Shown here in pieces: positions 50,717-61,550 of a stretch of 64,000 bases of DNA (positions are counted from its first letter, which is position 1; the number at the start of each line of letters is the position of its first letter). The translations under genes and the position numbers were made by a program. Source of the DNA: Syngnathus acus (lineage: Eukaryota; Chordata; Actinopteri; Syngnathiformes; Syngnathidae); assembly GCF_901709675.1 (NCBI RefSeq), contig NC_051092.1, positions 16,125,128-16,189,127 of the forward strand, written 5' to 3'. The notes beneath the pieces are model-generated. The model made no database searches and was not told the DNA's origin. It saw nothing but the letters and a program-made list of their open reading frames with translations.

Positions 50717-52567
50717 CCGTATTTTTTGGACTATAAGTCGCGGGTTTTTTCATAGTTTGGGTGGGGGTGCGACTTATACTCAGGAGCGACTTATATGTGA
50801 AATTATTCACAAATTTTTACTTGATCATTAACACATTACTTACTACTACAGTTGATCACTTCACGTTATTTTCACTTTAAACCGCATGAGGGCGCACTAT
50901 GGCTTTGGAATAATTGGAGCCTCAATGAAAATGAGTTCCATTCACTGACTTCCGGAGTCAGGAGATTGAATGATTTAGAGTGACACAGATGGTTCGATAA
51001 ACTACTTATTTATGTTAGTTATTTGATATATAGTTTATTTAGAGTAGCAACGTGTATGTTGTTAGACTTCAGTAGTTTCCGATTGTCTAGCGAGGCCGTG
51101 AAGGCAGCGGGGGAGGGACGGGGACGGGAAGAGCGATCCAGGGCGCTTGCTTCGAGCACACATGTTGAGCTCTTGTTTTGTGAAATAAAGAGCCGGTTAC
51201 CAAACCCACGTCTTGCCTGGTACTTTGGTAACACTACAATATATTTATATAGTATATAACAATATTGTACTCCCCGGGAGTACCAGCTGCAATTGGCGGC
51301 ATACGGGGAGGGGAGTCTGCGCCGCAATTGTCGGCATTCGGGGAGTCCGCGCCGCAATCGGCGGCATTCGGGGAGTTCGCACCGCAATCGCCGGCATCCG
51401 GGGAGTCGGCGCCGCAATCGACCGCAATGTAGGAGTCCGCGCCGCAATCGGCGGCATTCGGGGAGTCCGCGCCGAAATCTGCGGTATTTGCGAGGTCCGC
51501 GCCGCAATCGGCGGCATTCGGCGAGTCCGCGCCGCAATCAGCAGCATACGGGGAGTCCCAGCCGCAATCGACGGCATACGGAGAGTCCCAGCCGCAATCA
51601 CAATCGGCGGCATTCGGGGAGTCCGCGTGCAATCGGCTGCATTCGGGGAGTCCGCACTGCAATCGGCGGCATACGGGGAGTCCCAGCCGCAATCGACGGC
51701 TTACGTGGAGTCCCAGCCGCAATCGGCGGCATTCGGGGAGTCCCAGCCGCAATCTGCGGCATACGGGGAGTGACTATTATATGTACGTAGATCTGTGGAA
51801 TAATGGGAGCCGCAACTGACGACGAGGCTGACGTCAGCGGCACACGTAGTTCCGGAGTCAACAGCTGTGTGACACGAAAGACGAAGATTCCGATGGATTT
51901 AATGATTTTGAATGACACGGATGGTTCGATAAAATTGTTGTTTATATTACATTTATTTGATATATCTTGTCTGACGTCAGTGGCGCACGTAGTTCCGGAG
52001 TCAACAGCTGTGTGTGTTTTTTTTTTTTAAGTGACACGGAAGACGAAGATTCCGATGGATTTATTTATTTAGAGTGACACGGATGGTTCAATAAAGTTGT
52101 TTATATTATTATTATTTGATATATAGTGTATATATTCTTATATGGGCCTGTGGAATAATTTGAACTGCAACTGACAACAACGAGTCCGACGTCAGCGGCG
52201 CGCCGCAAACGCGGCGTTGTTTACAGAAGGGACGAAGGATTTGATCGATGGATTTATTGATTTGGAGTGACACAGATGGTTTGATAAACGTGTTATTTAT
52301 GTTATAGTTATTTGAATAACTGTTAATGTTGCGTCAGGCCCGTTCTCAGCTCCTCGTTTGTGTTCATGTCACGTTAGCGTACCGTATCGTTTAGCCTGTC
52401 GTTGCTGGTTCATATCTGGTCTTGGTGTCGGATTTTGTCAAATACATTTCCCCCAAAATGCGACTTATACTCCGGTGTAACTTATATATGTTTTTTTTCC
52501 CTTTATTGTGCATGTTATGGCTGATGCGACTTGTATTCCGGAACGACTTTTGGTCCGAAAAATACGG
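50717..52567 (+). mobile_element. A/D-type DNA transposon, copy 4 (complete)
   Basis: Starts CCGTATTTTTTGGACTATAA and ends GGTCCGAAAAATACGG, with TA at 50715-50716 and 52568-52569. It shares the AATAAAGAGCCGGTTACCAA block and the GTTAGCGTACCGTATCG region with copy 2. It has a 30-bp minisatellite in place of the 118-bp array and is more diverged, so it is older. Confidence 0.85.
51287..51765. repeat. 30-bp minisatellite, about 16 units
   Basis: Units follow CGCAATCGGCGGCATTCGGG plus GAGTCCGCGC with a 30-bp period, which keeps all six frames largely open and produces spurious PNAADCGADS-type repeats. Confidence 0.95.
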
Positions 52568-52635
52568 TATTTATTTATTTTAGATTGCACTAACCCTTTT
52601 AAGACATCTGAGTGTAGCTCATCATATTAACATAT

Positions 52636-55220
52636 CATCATCATCAGTTCTCTTGCTCAGCAACAGCCATGCATAGAGCCTATCAGTTTAGTTAGTCTTC
52701 GCCAGTTGGTTCGGTCCAGTGCTGGGGGCTCAGCTTCAGCTAGCGACAGGCCCAGGTGATGTAGGTCCATGGTGACGGCATCAATCCATCGAGTGCGGGG
52801 GGCACCGCGGGGTCGTTTCCAGCCGGCAATTTTTGGTTGGAAATTGAGGATAGCGTGAGTTGGGTGTCTAGGGGGGAGTCTTTTGACATGGCCATACCAG
52901 CGCAGCCGACGTTGTGCTGCCAGGTGGGATGCTGGGGGCTGTTGGGTGCGTTCCCGCAGCACAGAGTTGGGGACTTTGTCTATTTTATCCCCTCTATAGT
53001 GCGCAGTGCTCTGGTGTCAAAGCCATCGATTCTGGCAGCCTGGGTCTTGTTGAGAGGCCAGGTTTCTGCTCCGTAAAGGAGGATGGACAAGACTGAGGAG
53101 TTATATATCCTTAGTTTGGCCTCTCTTGATATGGAGTGATGTCTACACAGTGGTTTCCAGAGTGTTTTCATGGTAGTGGCTGCCAGAGCACGTCTCCGAT
53201 TTATTTCTGGTAGCATTTTGCCGATGCTGGTGATTATGGAGCCAAGGTGGGTAAAGGATGTTACAAAATGGACTTCTCCATTAATATGCAGCGGCGGAGG
53301 GGATGGGCCTCCTATGTGCATCCGTTTTGTTTTGGGCCAGCTGATCTTCAGACCCAGCTTGTTGGCTTCCTCTTGGTAGATTTCCAAGGCTTCTTTCAAC
53401 TGATCAGGGGTGGAGCAAAATAGTGTAGTGTCGTCTGCGTATTCCAGATCAGTGAGGCTATAACTGCCTAGTTTAACCCCTGGAATACGCGCACATATCC
53501 GTTCCATCAGATGGTCAATGATACAGTTAAAATGGTCTGGTGCAGCTACACATCCCTGTCTCACACAGCTGTTGATTGAGAACCAGGTGGAGTTGGTACC
53601 ATTGACACGCACACAGCTTTCGGCATCACTGGAGAGCTTTTGAAAGAGGGTGGTAATTTTTTTTGGTGCTCCGAGGATGGTGAGAATCTTCCCGAGGGAG
53701 GTGTGGTCCACAATGTCAAAAGCCACCTTGAGAACAAGAAAGGCAATATAGAGGTGTCTGTCTTGGCGGAACTCGTGTACCTTCTCAATGATGAGGCGGA
53801 GGGCAGAGATTTGGTCTGTTGCGGAGCGGTTTGGCATGAAGCCCGCCTGTTGGGGGCGTCTTTTGCTTCTAATGGCCGGGTGAGAAGTATGCGGGTGAAG
53901 ATCTTTCCTGGGATAGAGAAGTGTAATGCCTCTGTAGTTGTTACAGACCATTTTATCGCCCTTATGTTTCCAGAAGGGGAGAATGATGCCTCTGGTCCAG
54001 TTTTCTAGGGGGTGCTCGGTAATCCTGACATGATTGATGATATGAGTGAGCCAGTCAATGATGTTGTCACCACCCGCTTTCATCATTTCCGCTGTGATGT
54101 TACAGATACCAGGGGCTCTGTTGTTTTGAAGAGTAGCCAGGGCTTGCGAGACTATTGCGAGACTGTAATTTGCACTGGCATTTACGGATGATATGGTGAG
54201 GGCGTGGTCCGTTAGGGGTGGGGGAAGACGCAACAGGTCGCTGAAATGCTCCTTCCAGCGGCTGATACAGTCGACCTCGGAGTTCAGTATGTTGCCCTGC
54301 GTGTCCTTTACCAGGACTGCCTTCTGTTGGGGGCCTGTTTTCACTCGCCTCAGGGTCCGATACACTTGGGTGAAGTTATTGTTTTCTGCAGCAGACTCCA
54401 GGCATTCTGCTTCCCCTTGCCAGAATTTCTCCCTGTCTGCTTGTATTGCTGTGTTCCGTATACTATTCAGGCGGCAATATTCTGTCATGTCGCCCCTGAG
54501 ACGTGCAGCTCTGCGCAGTTCTATGATTTCTAGTGTTGTTGGTGATATCCAGGGACACCTAGGTGCATGGTGGGTGCGGCGGATGGACAAGCGGTTGCTT
54601 GGTTTATTGTAGACACGAAACGGTCCCAGTTGGTAAGTTCTTTCTTGGCCAGGGTCTTATACCTGTTGGTGATGGAGCGGGTAAACACTGAGGTGATGGT
54701 TGGGTCTTGAAGATGGGAAGATCTCAGTTGAGGTGTTATCTGTGATGATGGGAAGGCCTTTAATTTCAGTCTCAGCTGGGCTACCAGTAATCGGTGGTCT
54801 GTGTTGCCTAGCTGGGCCCCACGATACACACGGCAGTTGGTAACATTGGATTTCCAGCGACTGGAGATGAGTATATGATCTAGGGCCATATGGGTTTTGC
54901 CATCATTGCTGTACCATGTCCATTTGTGTATACTCTTCCTGGGGCACCATGTATCCGCGATAGATAGACCTCCAGCATTGCATAGGTGCTGGAGGCGGAC
55001 TCCGTTGTTGTTGGTGATGGGATCTGGGGATTCTGGGCCAATGACGTTTTTGGTCTGTGGGTCCCTTGAGGTGGAGGAGACTGTGGCGTTAAAATCTGCT
55101 AGCACAATAATGATGTAATGTGGGGGTATCTGCTGGATAACCAGATGTAGCTGATCAAAGAAGGCATTCTTTGCCCGGTCGTCTGCGACCTCTGTTGGTG
55201 CGTAGGCGACAAAGACTGAC
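52636..55220 (-). mobile_element. RTE-like LINE (LINE-e), 5'-truncated
   Basis: Bounded by the 12-bp duplication ATATTAACATAT at 52624-52635 and 55221-55232, with a (GATGAT)n-type tail next to the left copy. The endonuclease frame is open at the right edge, so the 5' end is truncated within the EN domain. It is unrelated to family 1 in sequence. Confidence 0.92.
52657..55220 (-). pseudogene. LINE-e endonuclease-reverse transcriptase
   Basis: Frame 55222-54530 has VFVAYAPTEVADDRAKNAFF, VLADFNATVSS and GNTDHRLLVAQL of the endonuclease. Frame 54590-52980 has the RT: NNYRGITLL, RQQ-type PQQAGFMPNRSATDQI, FLVLKVAFDIVDH (first catalytic Asp position altered), SCVRQGCVAAP and LEYADDTTLF. Frame 52962-52657 has the tail RLRWYGHVKRLPPRHPTH and PRTRWIDAV. 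Two frameshifts (near 54570 and 52970) inactivate it. The YADD box is intact. Confidence 0.88.
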
Positions 55221-55232
55221 ATATTAACATAT

Positions 55233-55690
55233 GAAGTGCATTAAAAAACTTACAAGACGAACACCGAAAAATATGTCCGATCATACTTGCTAATGCATTC
55301 AAATGTACTTGCAAGTGTGTTAGATCTGTACACCCCGTTTAATTCTTTTCAACAGGAATTCAAGCCACAAGCCCACTCTAGAAGTTCGCAACTTGGCAAA
55401 CAATGCATCATAGGTTCATTTAATTGGGGTGCATTAATGCAAGCGTCTAACTTTAGAAGCAATACTCTGCATTGCACTTTTTGTAATTCAAAGTCATGTT
55501 TTTGTTGAATTGTTACTAAACAGTACTTAGCATGGTGGGGTCTTTTTTTAATCTTCCACTAAAACTATGTTTTTTAAAATTAACTAACAAAGCCACCCTG
55601 AAAACAAATTAAAACTAAGTAAATTCATAAAATAAAACTCAAAATGAAACTAGATGTAATTAAAATTCAGAAACTACAACTACAAGAACG
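55233..55690. other. DNA with no recognised feature
   Basis: AT-rich sequence with no exon or known repeat recognised. Confidence 0.4.
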
Positions 55691-55704
55691 ATATTGTTCG
55701 CTGC

Positions 55705-55941
55705 TTGGACCCTAAGACCACTGGTGGGCATCCCCTGTCAAATCTAGCGGTGCGTGTATTCTCCCAGACACCTAAGCACATTTCCTCTTGCTCACTCAGA
55801 AGGCTGTACTATGGACGAGCACCTCTTGAAAGTGAAACATATGATCATATTGCAAGCTTTGATGTGATGAACTGCTGTCATGCTCGGCTTGAGACAGCCA
55901 CACAACCGAGCGGCTACTGTTGTCCTAATGGCTTGGAGTAA
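55705..55941 (+). pseudogene. Unidentified 78-codon frame
   Basis: The frame contains PLSNLAVRVFSQTPKHISS and DHIASFDVMNCCHARLET. The first part loosely recalls the hAT C-terminal dimerisation region (L-A-I-R-V-L-S-Q), but the typical Glu-Arg-x-Phe/Trp-Ser block is not seen. I do not assign a function. Confidence 0.3.
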
Positions 55942-56008
55942 TATTGTCTGATAGTGCAGCTTACAAAAATTCAGTCATTCTAATAAAGCAAATGGTGAGT
56001 TAGATTTT

Positions 56009-56735
56009 CAGAATCAGAATCAGAATCAGCTTTATTGTCAATTCCTTCATGCTAGGACACACAAAGAAACCGAAATACCGTTCCCCCTATCCCACGGTGA
56101 CGAGACACAGCACACGATTAACACACAAGTAAAACAACGGGGAGAGAGTTCAGGACCCCAACAGCCCGGAGATCACAAACTTCGCCAGTGGCGAGCAGTG
56201 CTGGCATCCCACAACAAAGTCTCGGCACCATTTCTTCACGGATGTAGACGCACAGTCCACCTCCACGCGATGTTCCCCCTCGTACAATGGCCCGGTCCGC
56301 CCGATAGCGCGCCATCCGCTCCAGACGCACAGCAGCTACGCACTGTCCGGTCCGCAGAACTCAGCAGGCATGTTGATGTCCAGCGATCGAACGTCCGCCA
56401 GAAGAATGGAAGGCACGGCCGGGCGAGCCGTGGTGGCCGCCAGCCAGGCCCGGACGCCCAACCGGGGGAAGAACAGCAGGCGAGTCCGGCGACGCTCCAG
56501 GACGGCGCAGACCGAGCGCCTTTAATGTCCCCGCTTCAAAGTTCAGGTCGCCACAAAACTCGCTTTCGCCGATGTCGAGCAGAACCAGCCCGCCGCACTT
56601 GAAGCACAACCCGGTACGACGAGACGAACACACAAAACTGGCGGACAAACCCACATTAAACGACAAAACAAAACACCGTTCGGGACAGAGAGAGGCCGCA
56701 GCGTGTGCACGCGCCGCCATCTTACTTCCTGTGTA
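56009..56735 (-). mobile_element. LINE with large internal deletion (LINE-g)
   Basis: The 3' end on the minus strand is CATGAAGGAATTGACAATAA followed by (ATTCTG)n at 56010-56030, a common fish LINE tail. The right part encodes an endonuclease start with TSRGGGLCVYIREEMV (56290-56220). It jumps directly from EN to the 3' UTR near 56120, so RT is deleted. Confidence 0.75.
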
Positions 56736-56751
56736 TTTTGAAACATTTGTT

Positions 56752-57139
56752 TTTATTTGAACCCTCTGTGAGTCACCTTATGTCCCTTATGATGATTAAC
56801 AAAAATACTCAGTTTTCCCTTGCCCAGACGTGGGTCATTTGGGACCCCCTCTGGAGCCAGGCCTGAAGGTGGGGCTTGAAGGTGGGCATCTGGTGACCGA
56901 GCCTTCACCCATGGCCAGGCACAGCCCAAAAAGGCAACGTGGGTCCCCCTTCCCATGGGTTCACCACCTGTGGGAGGGGCCAAAAAGGTCAGGTGCAGAG
57001 TGAGCTGGGCGGCAGCCAAAGGTGGGGACCTTGGCGGTCTGATCCCTGACAGAAGCTGGCTCTAGGGACATGGAATGTCACTTCTCTGGCAGGAAAGGAG
57101 CCCGAGCTGGTGTGCGAGGCACGAAAGTTCCAACTAGAC
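56752..57139 (+). mobile_element. LINE family 1, 5' UTR and start (plus strand)
   Basis: It matches 5474-4960 of the full-length LINE in reverse complement, including TGACCCACGTTGCC-type and TGGAATGTCACTTCTCTGGC blocks. It is cut at 57139 by the hAT at 57140 and resumes at 59032. Confidence 0.85.
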
Positions 57140-57295
57140 CAGGGGTCGGCCACCCAAAATGTTCAAAGAGCCATATTGACCCGCCCAAAAAAAAACATAC
57201 CTGTGTGGAGCCGCAAGAATCTAAAAGCTTTTTATAAGGCAACATAGACTGTCAATACATGAGCTGTATGCCTACTATTAAAATAATTAAGTAGG

Positions 57296-58720
57296 CTACA
57301 AATACAAAGCAACAAAGCGACGCAAAACGTCGCCCCTGGATAGCCAGTGGACTCTGTTGTGCAGCAGGAGATCGGCGTATTCGCTGTCAACTTCATCTAG
57401 CAATTCACAGAACTGACGGTGGTTTAATGCTTTTGCGATTATTTTGTTCACAATATGGATGACAAGGTTCATTACCTCCATACACTCCGGTGGGAATGTT
57501 TACGCACACAGCGCCTCATGGTGCATTATGCAATGGAATGCAAGCAAATTTCGATCCAATGCTTTCTGTCGTAAAGTCACAAACTTTTGCGACCCTCTCA
57601 TACTTGGTGCGCTGTCTGTAGCGACTGAAATCAGGTGGCCAGTGTGTATCTCTGTAATTTAAACACTGCAGCACAGCCTCGCAGATGTCCTCCCCCCGTG
57701 TTTGGCCTTTTAGTGGTATCAATTTCTTCTTGCGGCCCATTAGAGTTCACGTACCTGCATAGCAGAGCTGTCTGTTCGATATCGGTCACGTCACACGACT
57801 CATCAGAGGCAATTAAGAAAGCTGGAGCTGAATTGATGTTGTCACGAACGGAGTGGAAATGGAGCAGGGCGACCAAATGCAGCTTGGACCAGGGTTTATT
57901 GGAGGAACTCAAAATACATACTCGGCAAACTGACATAACTCTCTAACCAAAACCAACCACAGGACTGACCAAAAAAGACGTGGAACAAAGAGACAGGGTG
58001 ACATTACCAAAGACAGGAACCAAAATAACCTCATGACAGTAACAAACAATGCTCCGACCGGGAATGATACACAGACAGGACTTAATATACAAGACAGGTA
58101 ACAAGAGGCAGGTGAGAATGGGCACACAGGAGGGGAGGGGCGAGCACACAGACACACGGACAAAACTATGACAACACGGACGTGACCGGGGACGAGTCGT
58201 GACAGATGTCCTTGATTTGCTGATCGGTGATATTGTTTGCCATTCAAATTACCATTTCCTTCACTGTTTTTGCGGAGAGAGGCATGTCTTTAAATTTCTG
58301 AATGATCTCGGTTTTGTTTTTTAAGTCCAAAAATAGGCACTTTGATATTTTAACAAATGAATCCTTCATGTACTCGCCACCGGTGAATGGTTTTCCGCGC
58401 TTTATTATCTCCCGGGCTGCAACAAAACTTGCAGCAGTAGTAGAGTTTGGAGATGAAATCCACTTCTTGAAACTGTTTTTTCGTTCCTCAAACTGCACCT
58501 TTGCTCTCAGTTCCAACTAGGTAATCAGCAGCAAATTTAGCATGCTTTAGCTGAAAATGTCGCTCCAAATTGATCTTCTTGTTATATTTGACAACTTCTC
58601 ATTGCAAATCATTCAGGAAATCCTTCAGCATTGGCATTGAAAGCTAATAGTTGAGTCAATTCTTTCTTAAACCCTCTGTTCTCATCAGCAAGCTTTCTCT
58701 TTTTACCTTTTGAATCCATG
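57296..58720 (-). pseudogene. hAT transposase, GTF2IRD2/ZBED5-like, decayed
   Basis: From the right: MDSKGKKRKLADENRGFKKE (58720); then KKWISSPNSTTAASFVAARE, GKPFTGGEYMKDSFVKIS and LSAKTVKEMV (58516-58244); after the LTR, APAFLIASDESCDVTDIEQT and LLCRYVNSNGPQEE; IPLKGQTRGEDICEAVLQCL; and VNKIIAKALNHRQFCELLDE with LLLHNRVHWLSRGDVLRRFV (57480-57300). This is the order in GTF2IRD2- and ZBED5-like transposases, with Asp residues of the RNase-H fold in the SDES block. Frameshifts, an in-frame stop, the LTR insertion and loss of the C-terminal half make it inactive. Confidence 0.9.
57840..58204 (-). mobile_element. Solo LTR, 365 bp, inside the transposase gene
   Basis: TGTCACGAAC..GAGTCGTGACA with the 5-bp duplication GATGT at 57835-57839 and 58205-58209. 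Minus-strand AATAAA near 57898 gives its orientation. Removing it brings IKDI next to APAFLIASDES, as in related transposases. Confidence 0.95.
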
Positions 58721-59031
58721 GCCCGTCACTCACACACCTGTTTGTTTACAACTCGCCTGTGCTGTGTCGCTTGCTATGACGCAATTTTGCGCCATTCTGA
58801 AATTCGGTACTTTTAATATATTTACAACTACATACATTTTCTACAGCATAAGAATGTTTGTGTCATGGTTACCATCTAAAAACCATATTTAAAAAAACAA
58901 AACAAAACAAAAAAACCAACATCCGATTCCATTTTCACTCATTTTTGCAAGAGCTCCAGGGAGCCGCTAGGGGTGTGCTAAAGAGCCGCATGTGGCTCTG
59001 GAGCCGCGGGTTGCCGACCCCTGAACTAGAC

Positions 59032-59440
59032 ATAGTCAGACTTGCCTCCACACACAGCTTTGGTTCTGGTACTATCTTCCACTCTGGAGTTGTCCACACT
59101 GAGAGGCGCCAAGCAGGTGTGGGCATACTCATTGCACATTGGGGTTCACGAGAGGGTAGCCACCCTCTGCCTTCGGGTGTGGGGGACGGGTCCTGACTGT
59201 TGTTTGTGTTTATGCACCAAATATAGCAGTTCAGAGTACCCACCCTTTTTGGAGTCCTTGGAAGAAGTGGTGGAGAGCGCTCCTTCTGGGGACTCCATCG
59301 TTCTGCTGTGTGACTTGAATGCTCACGTGGGCAATGACAGTGAGACCTGGAAGGGCGTGATTGGGAGAAAAGTCCTATTCCTATTTCGGACTCTTGTACA
59401 TCTGCAAATCTCTTCTTTCAATCCCTACCCACAGTACCCA
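59032..59440 (+). pseudogene. LINE family 1 endonuclease relic
   Basis: Frames read [70 protein letters not shown]. The GDFN block is altered to CDLN. It continues the 5' part at 56752-57139. Confidence 0.88.
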
Positions 59441-59456
59441 CGTGGAGATTGACCTG

Positions 59457-59700
59457 TCAATTAAGCGCTTTGCCTTTCAGCTCAGTTACTTCTTCAAAAT
59501 GAAAGACTGGTGCTAAATCTGCAGCTACTGCATTAATCCGGCTGTTGATCTTCTCATCCATTCTTTCCTCACTTGTGATCAAGATTCCAGGATATTTGAA
59601 CGCTGCCACTTGGGGCACAATCTCATTCCAAACCCAGTGATAGGATGACTTCCGATTTGCATGTGCTGATGCTCTTCCCATTTGCTTCATTTTCAGCTGT
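59457..59700 (-). pseudogene. LINE family 1 RT fragment in the opposite orientation
   Basis: The minus frame has EIVPQVAAFKYPGILITSEE and INSRINAVAADLAPVF, matching LPQVEEFKYLGVLFTSEG and the following IDRRIGAAS of the full-length LINE. It is tail-to-tail with the preceding + relic. Confidence 0.85.
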
Positions 59701-59726
59701 CAACCGCTGTAGCAATTAATGAACAT

Positions 59727-60700
59727 AAGGCCGCGTGATAATTTAATATCAATCTAATATTATTATCGTGATTGACACATGATCGGTACCAATAGAAAAT
59801 GCCTTCAATACAATATTCGATATAAAAAAATCAGAACACAAATCCCGACTCACTATTATGGATGTTGTAGTGCGCAGACCATGGAGGAGCAATTAAATCA
59901 ACAAAGAAGAAACCGCTAAACCAATGAAGAAGCAACTACACTAACGAAAGTGTCCATATTGCATACATAGAGGGAAAGTGTGACGTAACTTCCTTTAAAT
60001 GAAAGACCGATTGACTCAGTACAATTCTTAAGAACATTACGTATATTGTGCATACTAAGCCGATTAAACCCTTCTAGATGGAAAAGTTGTTGAGCAGTTA
60101 CAGGGTTTCCCTGTCCGTGATGTACTATTTCGCTAGTGCCACTAAGACGTGTTTGGAAATACCCTCTGAGTGCGGACGTTCGCTTAGACTGTTTGGAAAC
60201 GTTGCCTAAGTTCAGTTATTCAGTCATCCCCCAAAAACTGGCACTCAAACAATGTCTGCAATAGGCACTCCGACTGGAGTTGGGACCAGTGCTGGCTGGA
60301 TTGAAAAATGAATGGGAGCAGACCGCACTAGACCTCTCTGAACACCACTGGTGCACAGAGTGGTTTACAGGTGGCAAAGTGAACTTCTGAAAATGCCCCT
60401 AGTCACAATCAGACAAGTAAAATATGAATAGCTATGGCAATAAAGATCCCACTATAAAGATAAAGTAGTCCTAGGGTGGTTTGTCAGCTGTAATTCCTGC
60501 ACTGCAAGAGAGTCTTAATTCACTACACGTAATGTATGAACATTGAGTGAAGGTTAATGGATTTAATTATCTACCATGCTGCCGATATATAGATAGTGGA
60601 CTCCTGGAGGAGCAACCCATTACAATGTACACAGAAGCAGTTAATTTTTTGTATCACTATAGGGATGATCTTGAATGACGTCACATTCACTCAAATATTC
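59727..60700. other. Unassigned, possible hAT left region
   Basis: GCCGCGTGATAATTTAATAT at 59731 followed by an AT-rich stretch resembles the interior of a CAGGGCTGGGC-type hAT whose right end may be at 62039 (ATCACCCAGCCCTG). I found no left terminus or matching 8-bp duplication. Confidence 0.3.
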
Positions 60701-60731
60701 AGCGGATGCGAAAGGTCGGACAAACGTTGGA

Positions 60732-60892
60732 ATGGCGACAACAGCTGCATGCATCATTTTGGAGGAGGACGACGTCCCAGGAGCTAAATTCCAACACGGT
60801 TTCATTGCCAAATATAGTGTGGAACAACTCAAACGTTGGCTGACATGCAGAGGACTCAAAGTCAGCGGGAAAAAAGCAGTTTTGGTCGAAAG
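60732..60892 (+). CDS. SAP-domain exon, first copy
   Basis: The frame starts MATTAACIILEEDDVPGAKF and continues with YSVEQLKRWLTCRGLKVSG and KKAVLVER before a GTAAGC donor. The VEQLKRWLxxRGLKxSGKKxxLVER pattern is a SAP motif, a two-helix DNA-binding module. Similar first exons occur in a multicopy fish family associated with transposon-like proteins; I cannot name the gene. A downstream exon with the rest was not found. Confidence 0.6.
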
Positions 60893-61300
60893 GTAAGCTT
60901 TAGTTTGCGATAGCTCTCTCACTCCGGTGAGGTCCTGCTAGGTAACCTTGTGTTGCTGACTTTCCTGAAAATTAATCGACAAACATAGTGTGGAACAACT
61001 TAAACGTTGGCTGACATGCAGAGACCTTAAAGTCAGCTGAGAGAAAGCCGTTTTTGTCGATAGGTAAGCTTAATTGTGTGATAGCTCTCTCACTCAGGTG
61101 AGGTCCTGTAAGCTAACCTCGTGTTGCTAACTTTCATGAAAATTAATCAGCAAACATAGTGTGGAACAACTTAAACGTTGGCTGATATGCAGAGACCTCA
61201 AAGTCACCTGAAAGAAAGCCGTTTTAGTCGATAGGTAAGCTTTATTGTGTGATAGCTCTCTCACTCAGGTGACCCAAACTTTCCACAGACGTTGCAGTCG
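60812..61300. repeat. 171-bp tandem triplication of the SAP exon and donor
   Basis: AGTGTGGAACAACT occurs at 60816, 60987 and 61158, a 171-bp period. Each unit has the SAP core, the donor AGGTAAGCTT and 80 bp of intron. Units 2 and 3 carry stops (TGA after AAAGTCAGC or AAAGTCACC), so only the first can be coding. Confidence 0.9.
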
Positions 61301-61550
61301 CTGGTATTGGATCGGGATTTTCAGACATTGGCCCATTTCCACCAACAAAATACAGAGGGCATATATATTTGTGTTTGGTGACATTTTTTACTGTAAGTCC
61401 CTGCTGTTTACAAGCTTCTACCCAGTGAAGGCATTTCTCTCGGCTCCTCCTCAGCTTTGGAAAAGCTATGAAGAAAACTCCCTTCATATGATCCCGGTCA
61501 GCATATTGCGAGTCGCTCTGGCAGACACCAAAGCTGCAGTGTTTTGTTGT
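61242..61550 (-). pseudogene. THAP-domain fragment
   Basis: On the minus strand: CSFGVCQSDSQYADRDHMKG, FFIAFPKLRRSREKCLHWVE and KYICPLYFVGGNGPMSENPD. It has C-x4-C, a conserved Trp and the PDP block, with C-x-x-Y in place of the usual C-x2-H ligand. No in-frame Met lies upstream of the first Cys, so the domain start or a 5' exon is missing. Confidence 0.65.

Larger units (their letters stand above)
57140..59023 (-). mobile_element. hAT element with transposase pseudogene
   Basis: Ends CAGGGGTCGGCCACCC and GGGTTGCCGACCCCTG, flanked by AACTAGAC at 57132-57139 and 59024-59031. It inserted into a family 1 LINE and was itself hit by a solo LTR. Confidence 0.95.

Noticed and set aside
51019-51790. 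Long frames on both strands with 10-residue repeats
   Set aside because: The 30-bp minisatellite keeps all frames open; the frames vary with unit number and no start context is conserved in the sister elements.
55705-55941. Terminal exon of exoc3l1 or a hAT dimerisation domain
   Set aside because: The residues fit neither the EXOC3L1 C-terminus nor the key hAT residues; left as unidentified.
59032-59700. Twin-priming inversion of a LINE
   Set aside because: The order of the inverted parts is the opposite of that expected from twin priming.
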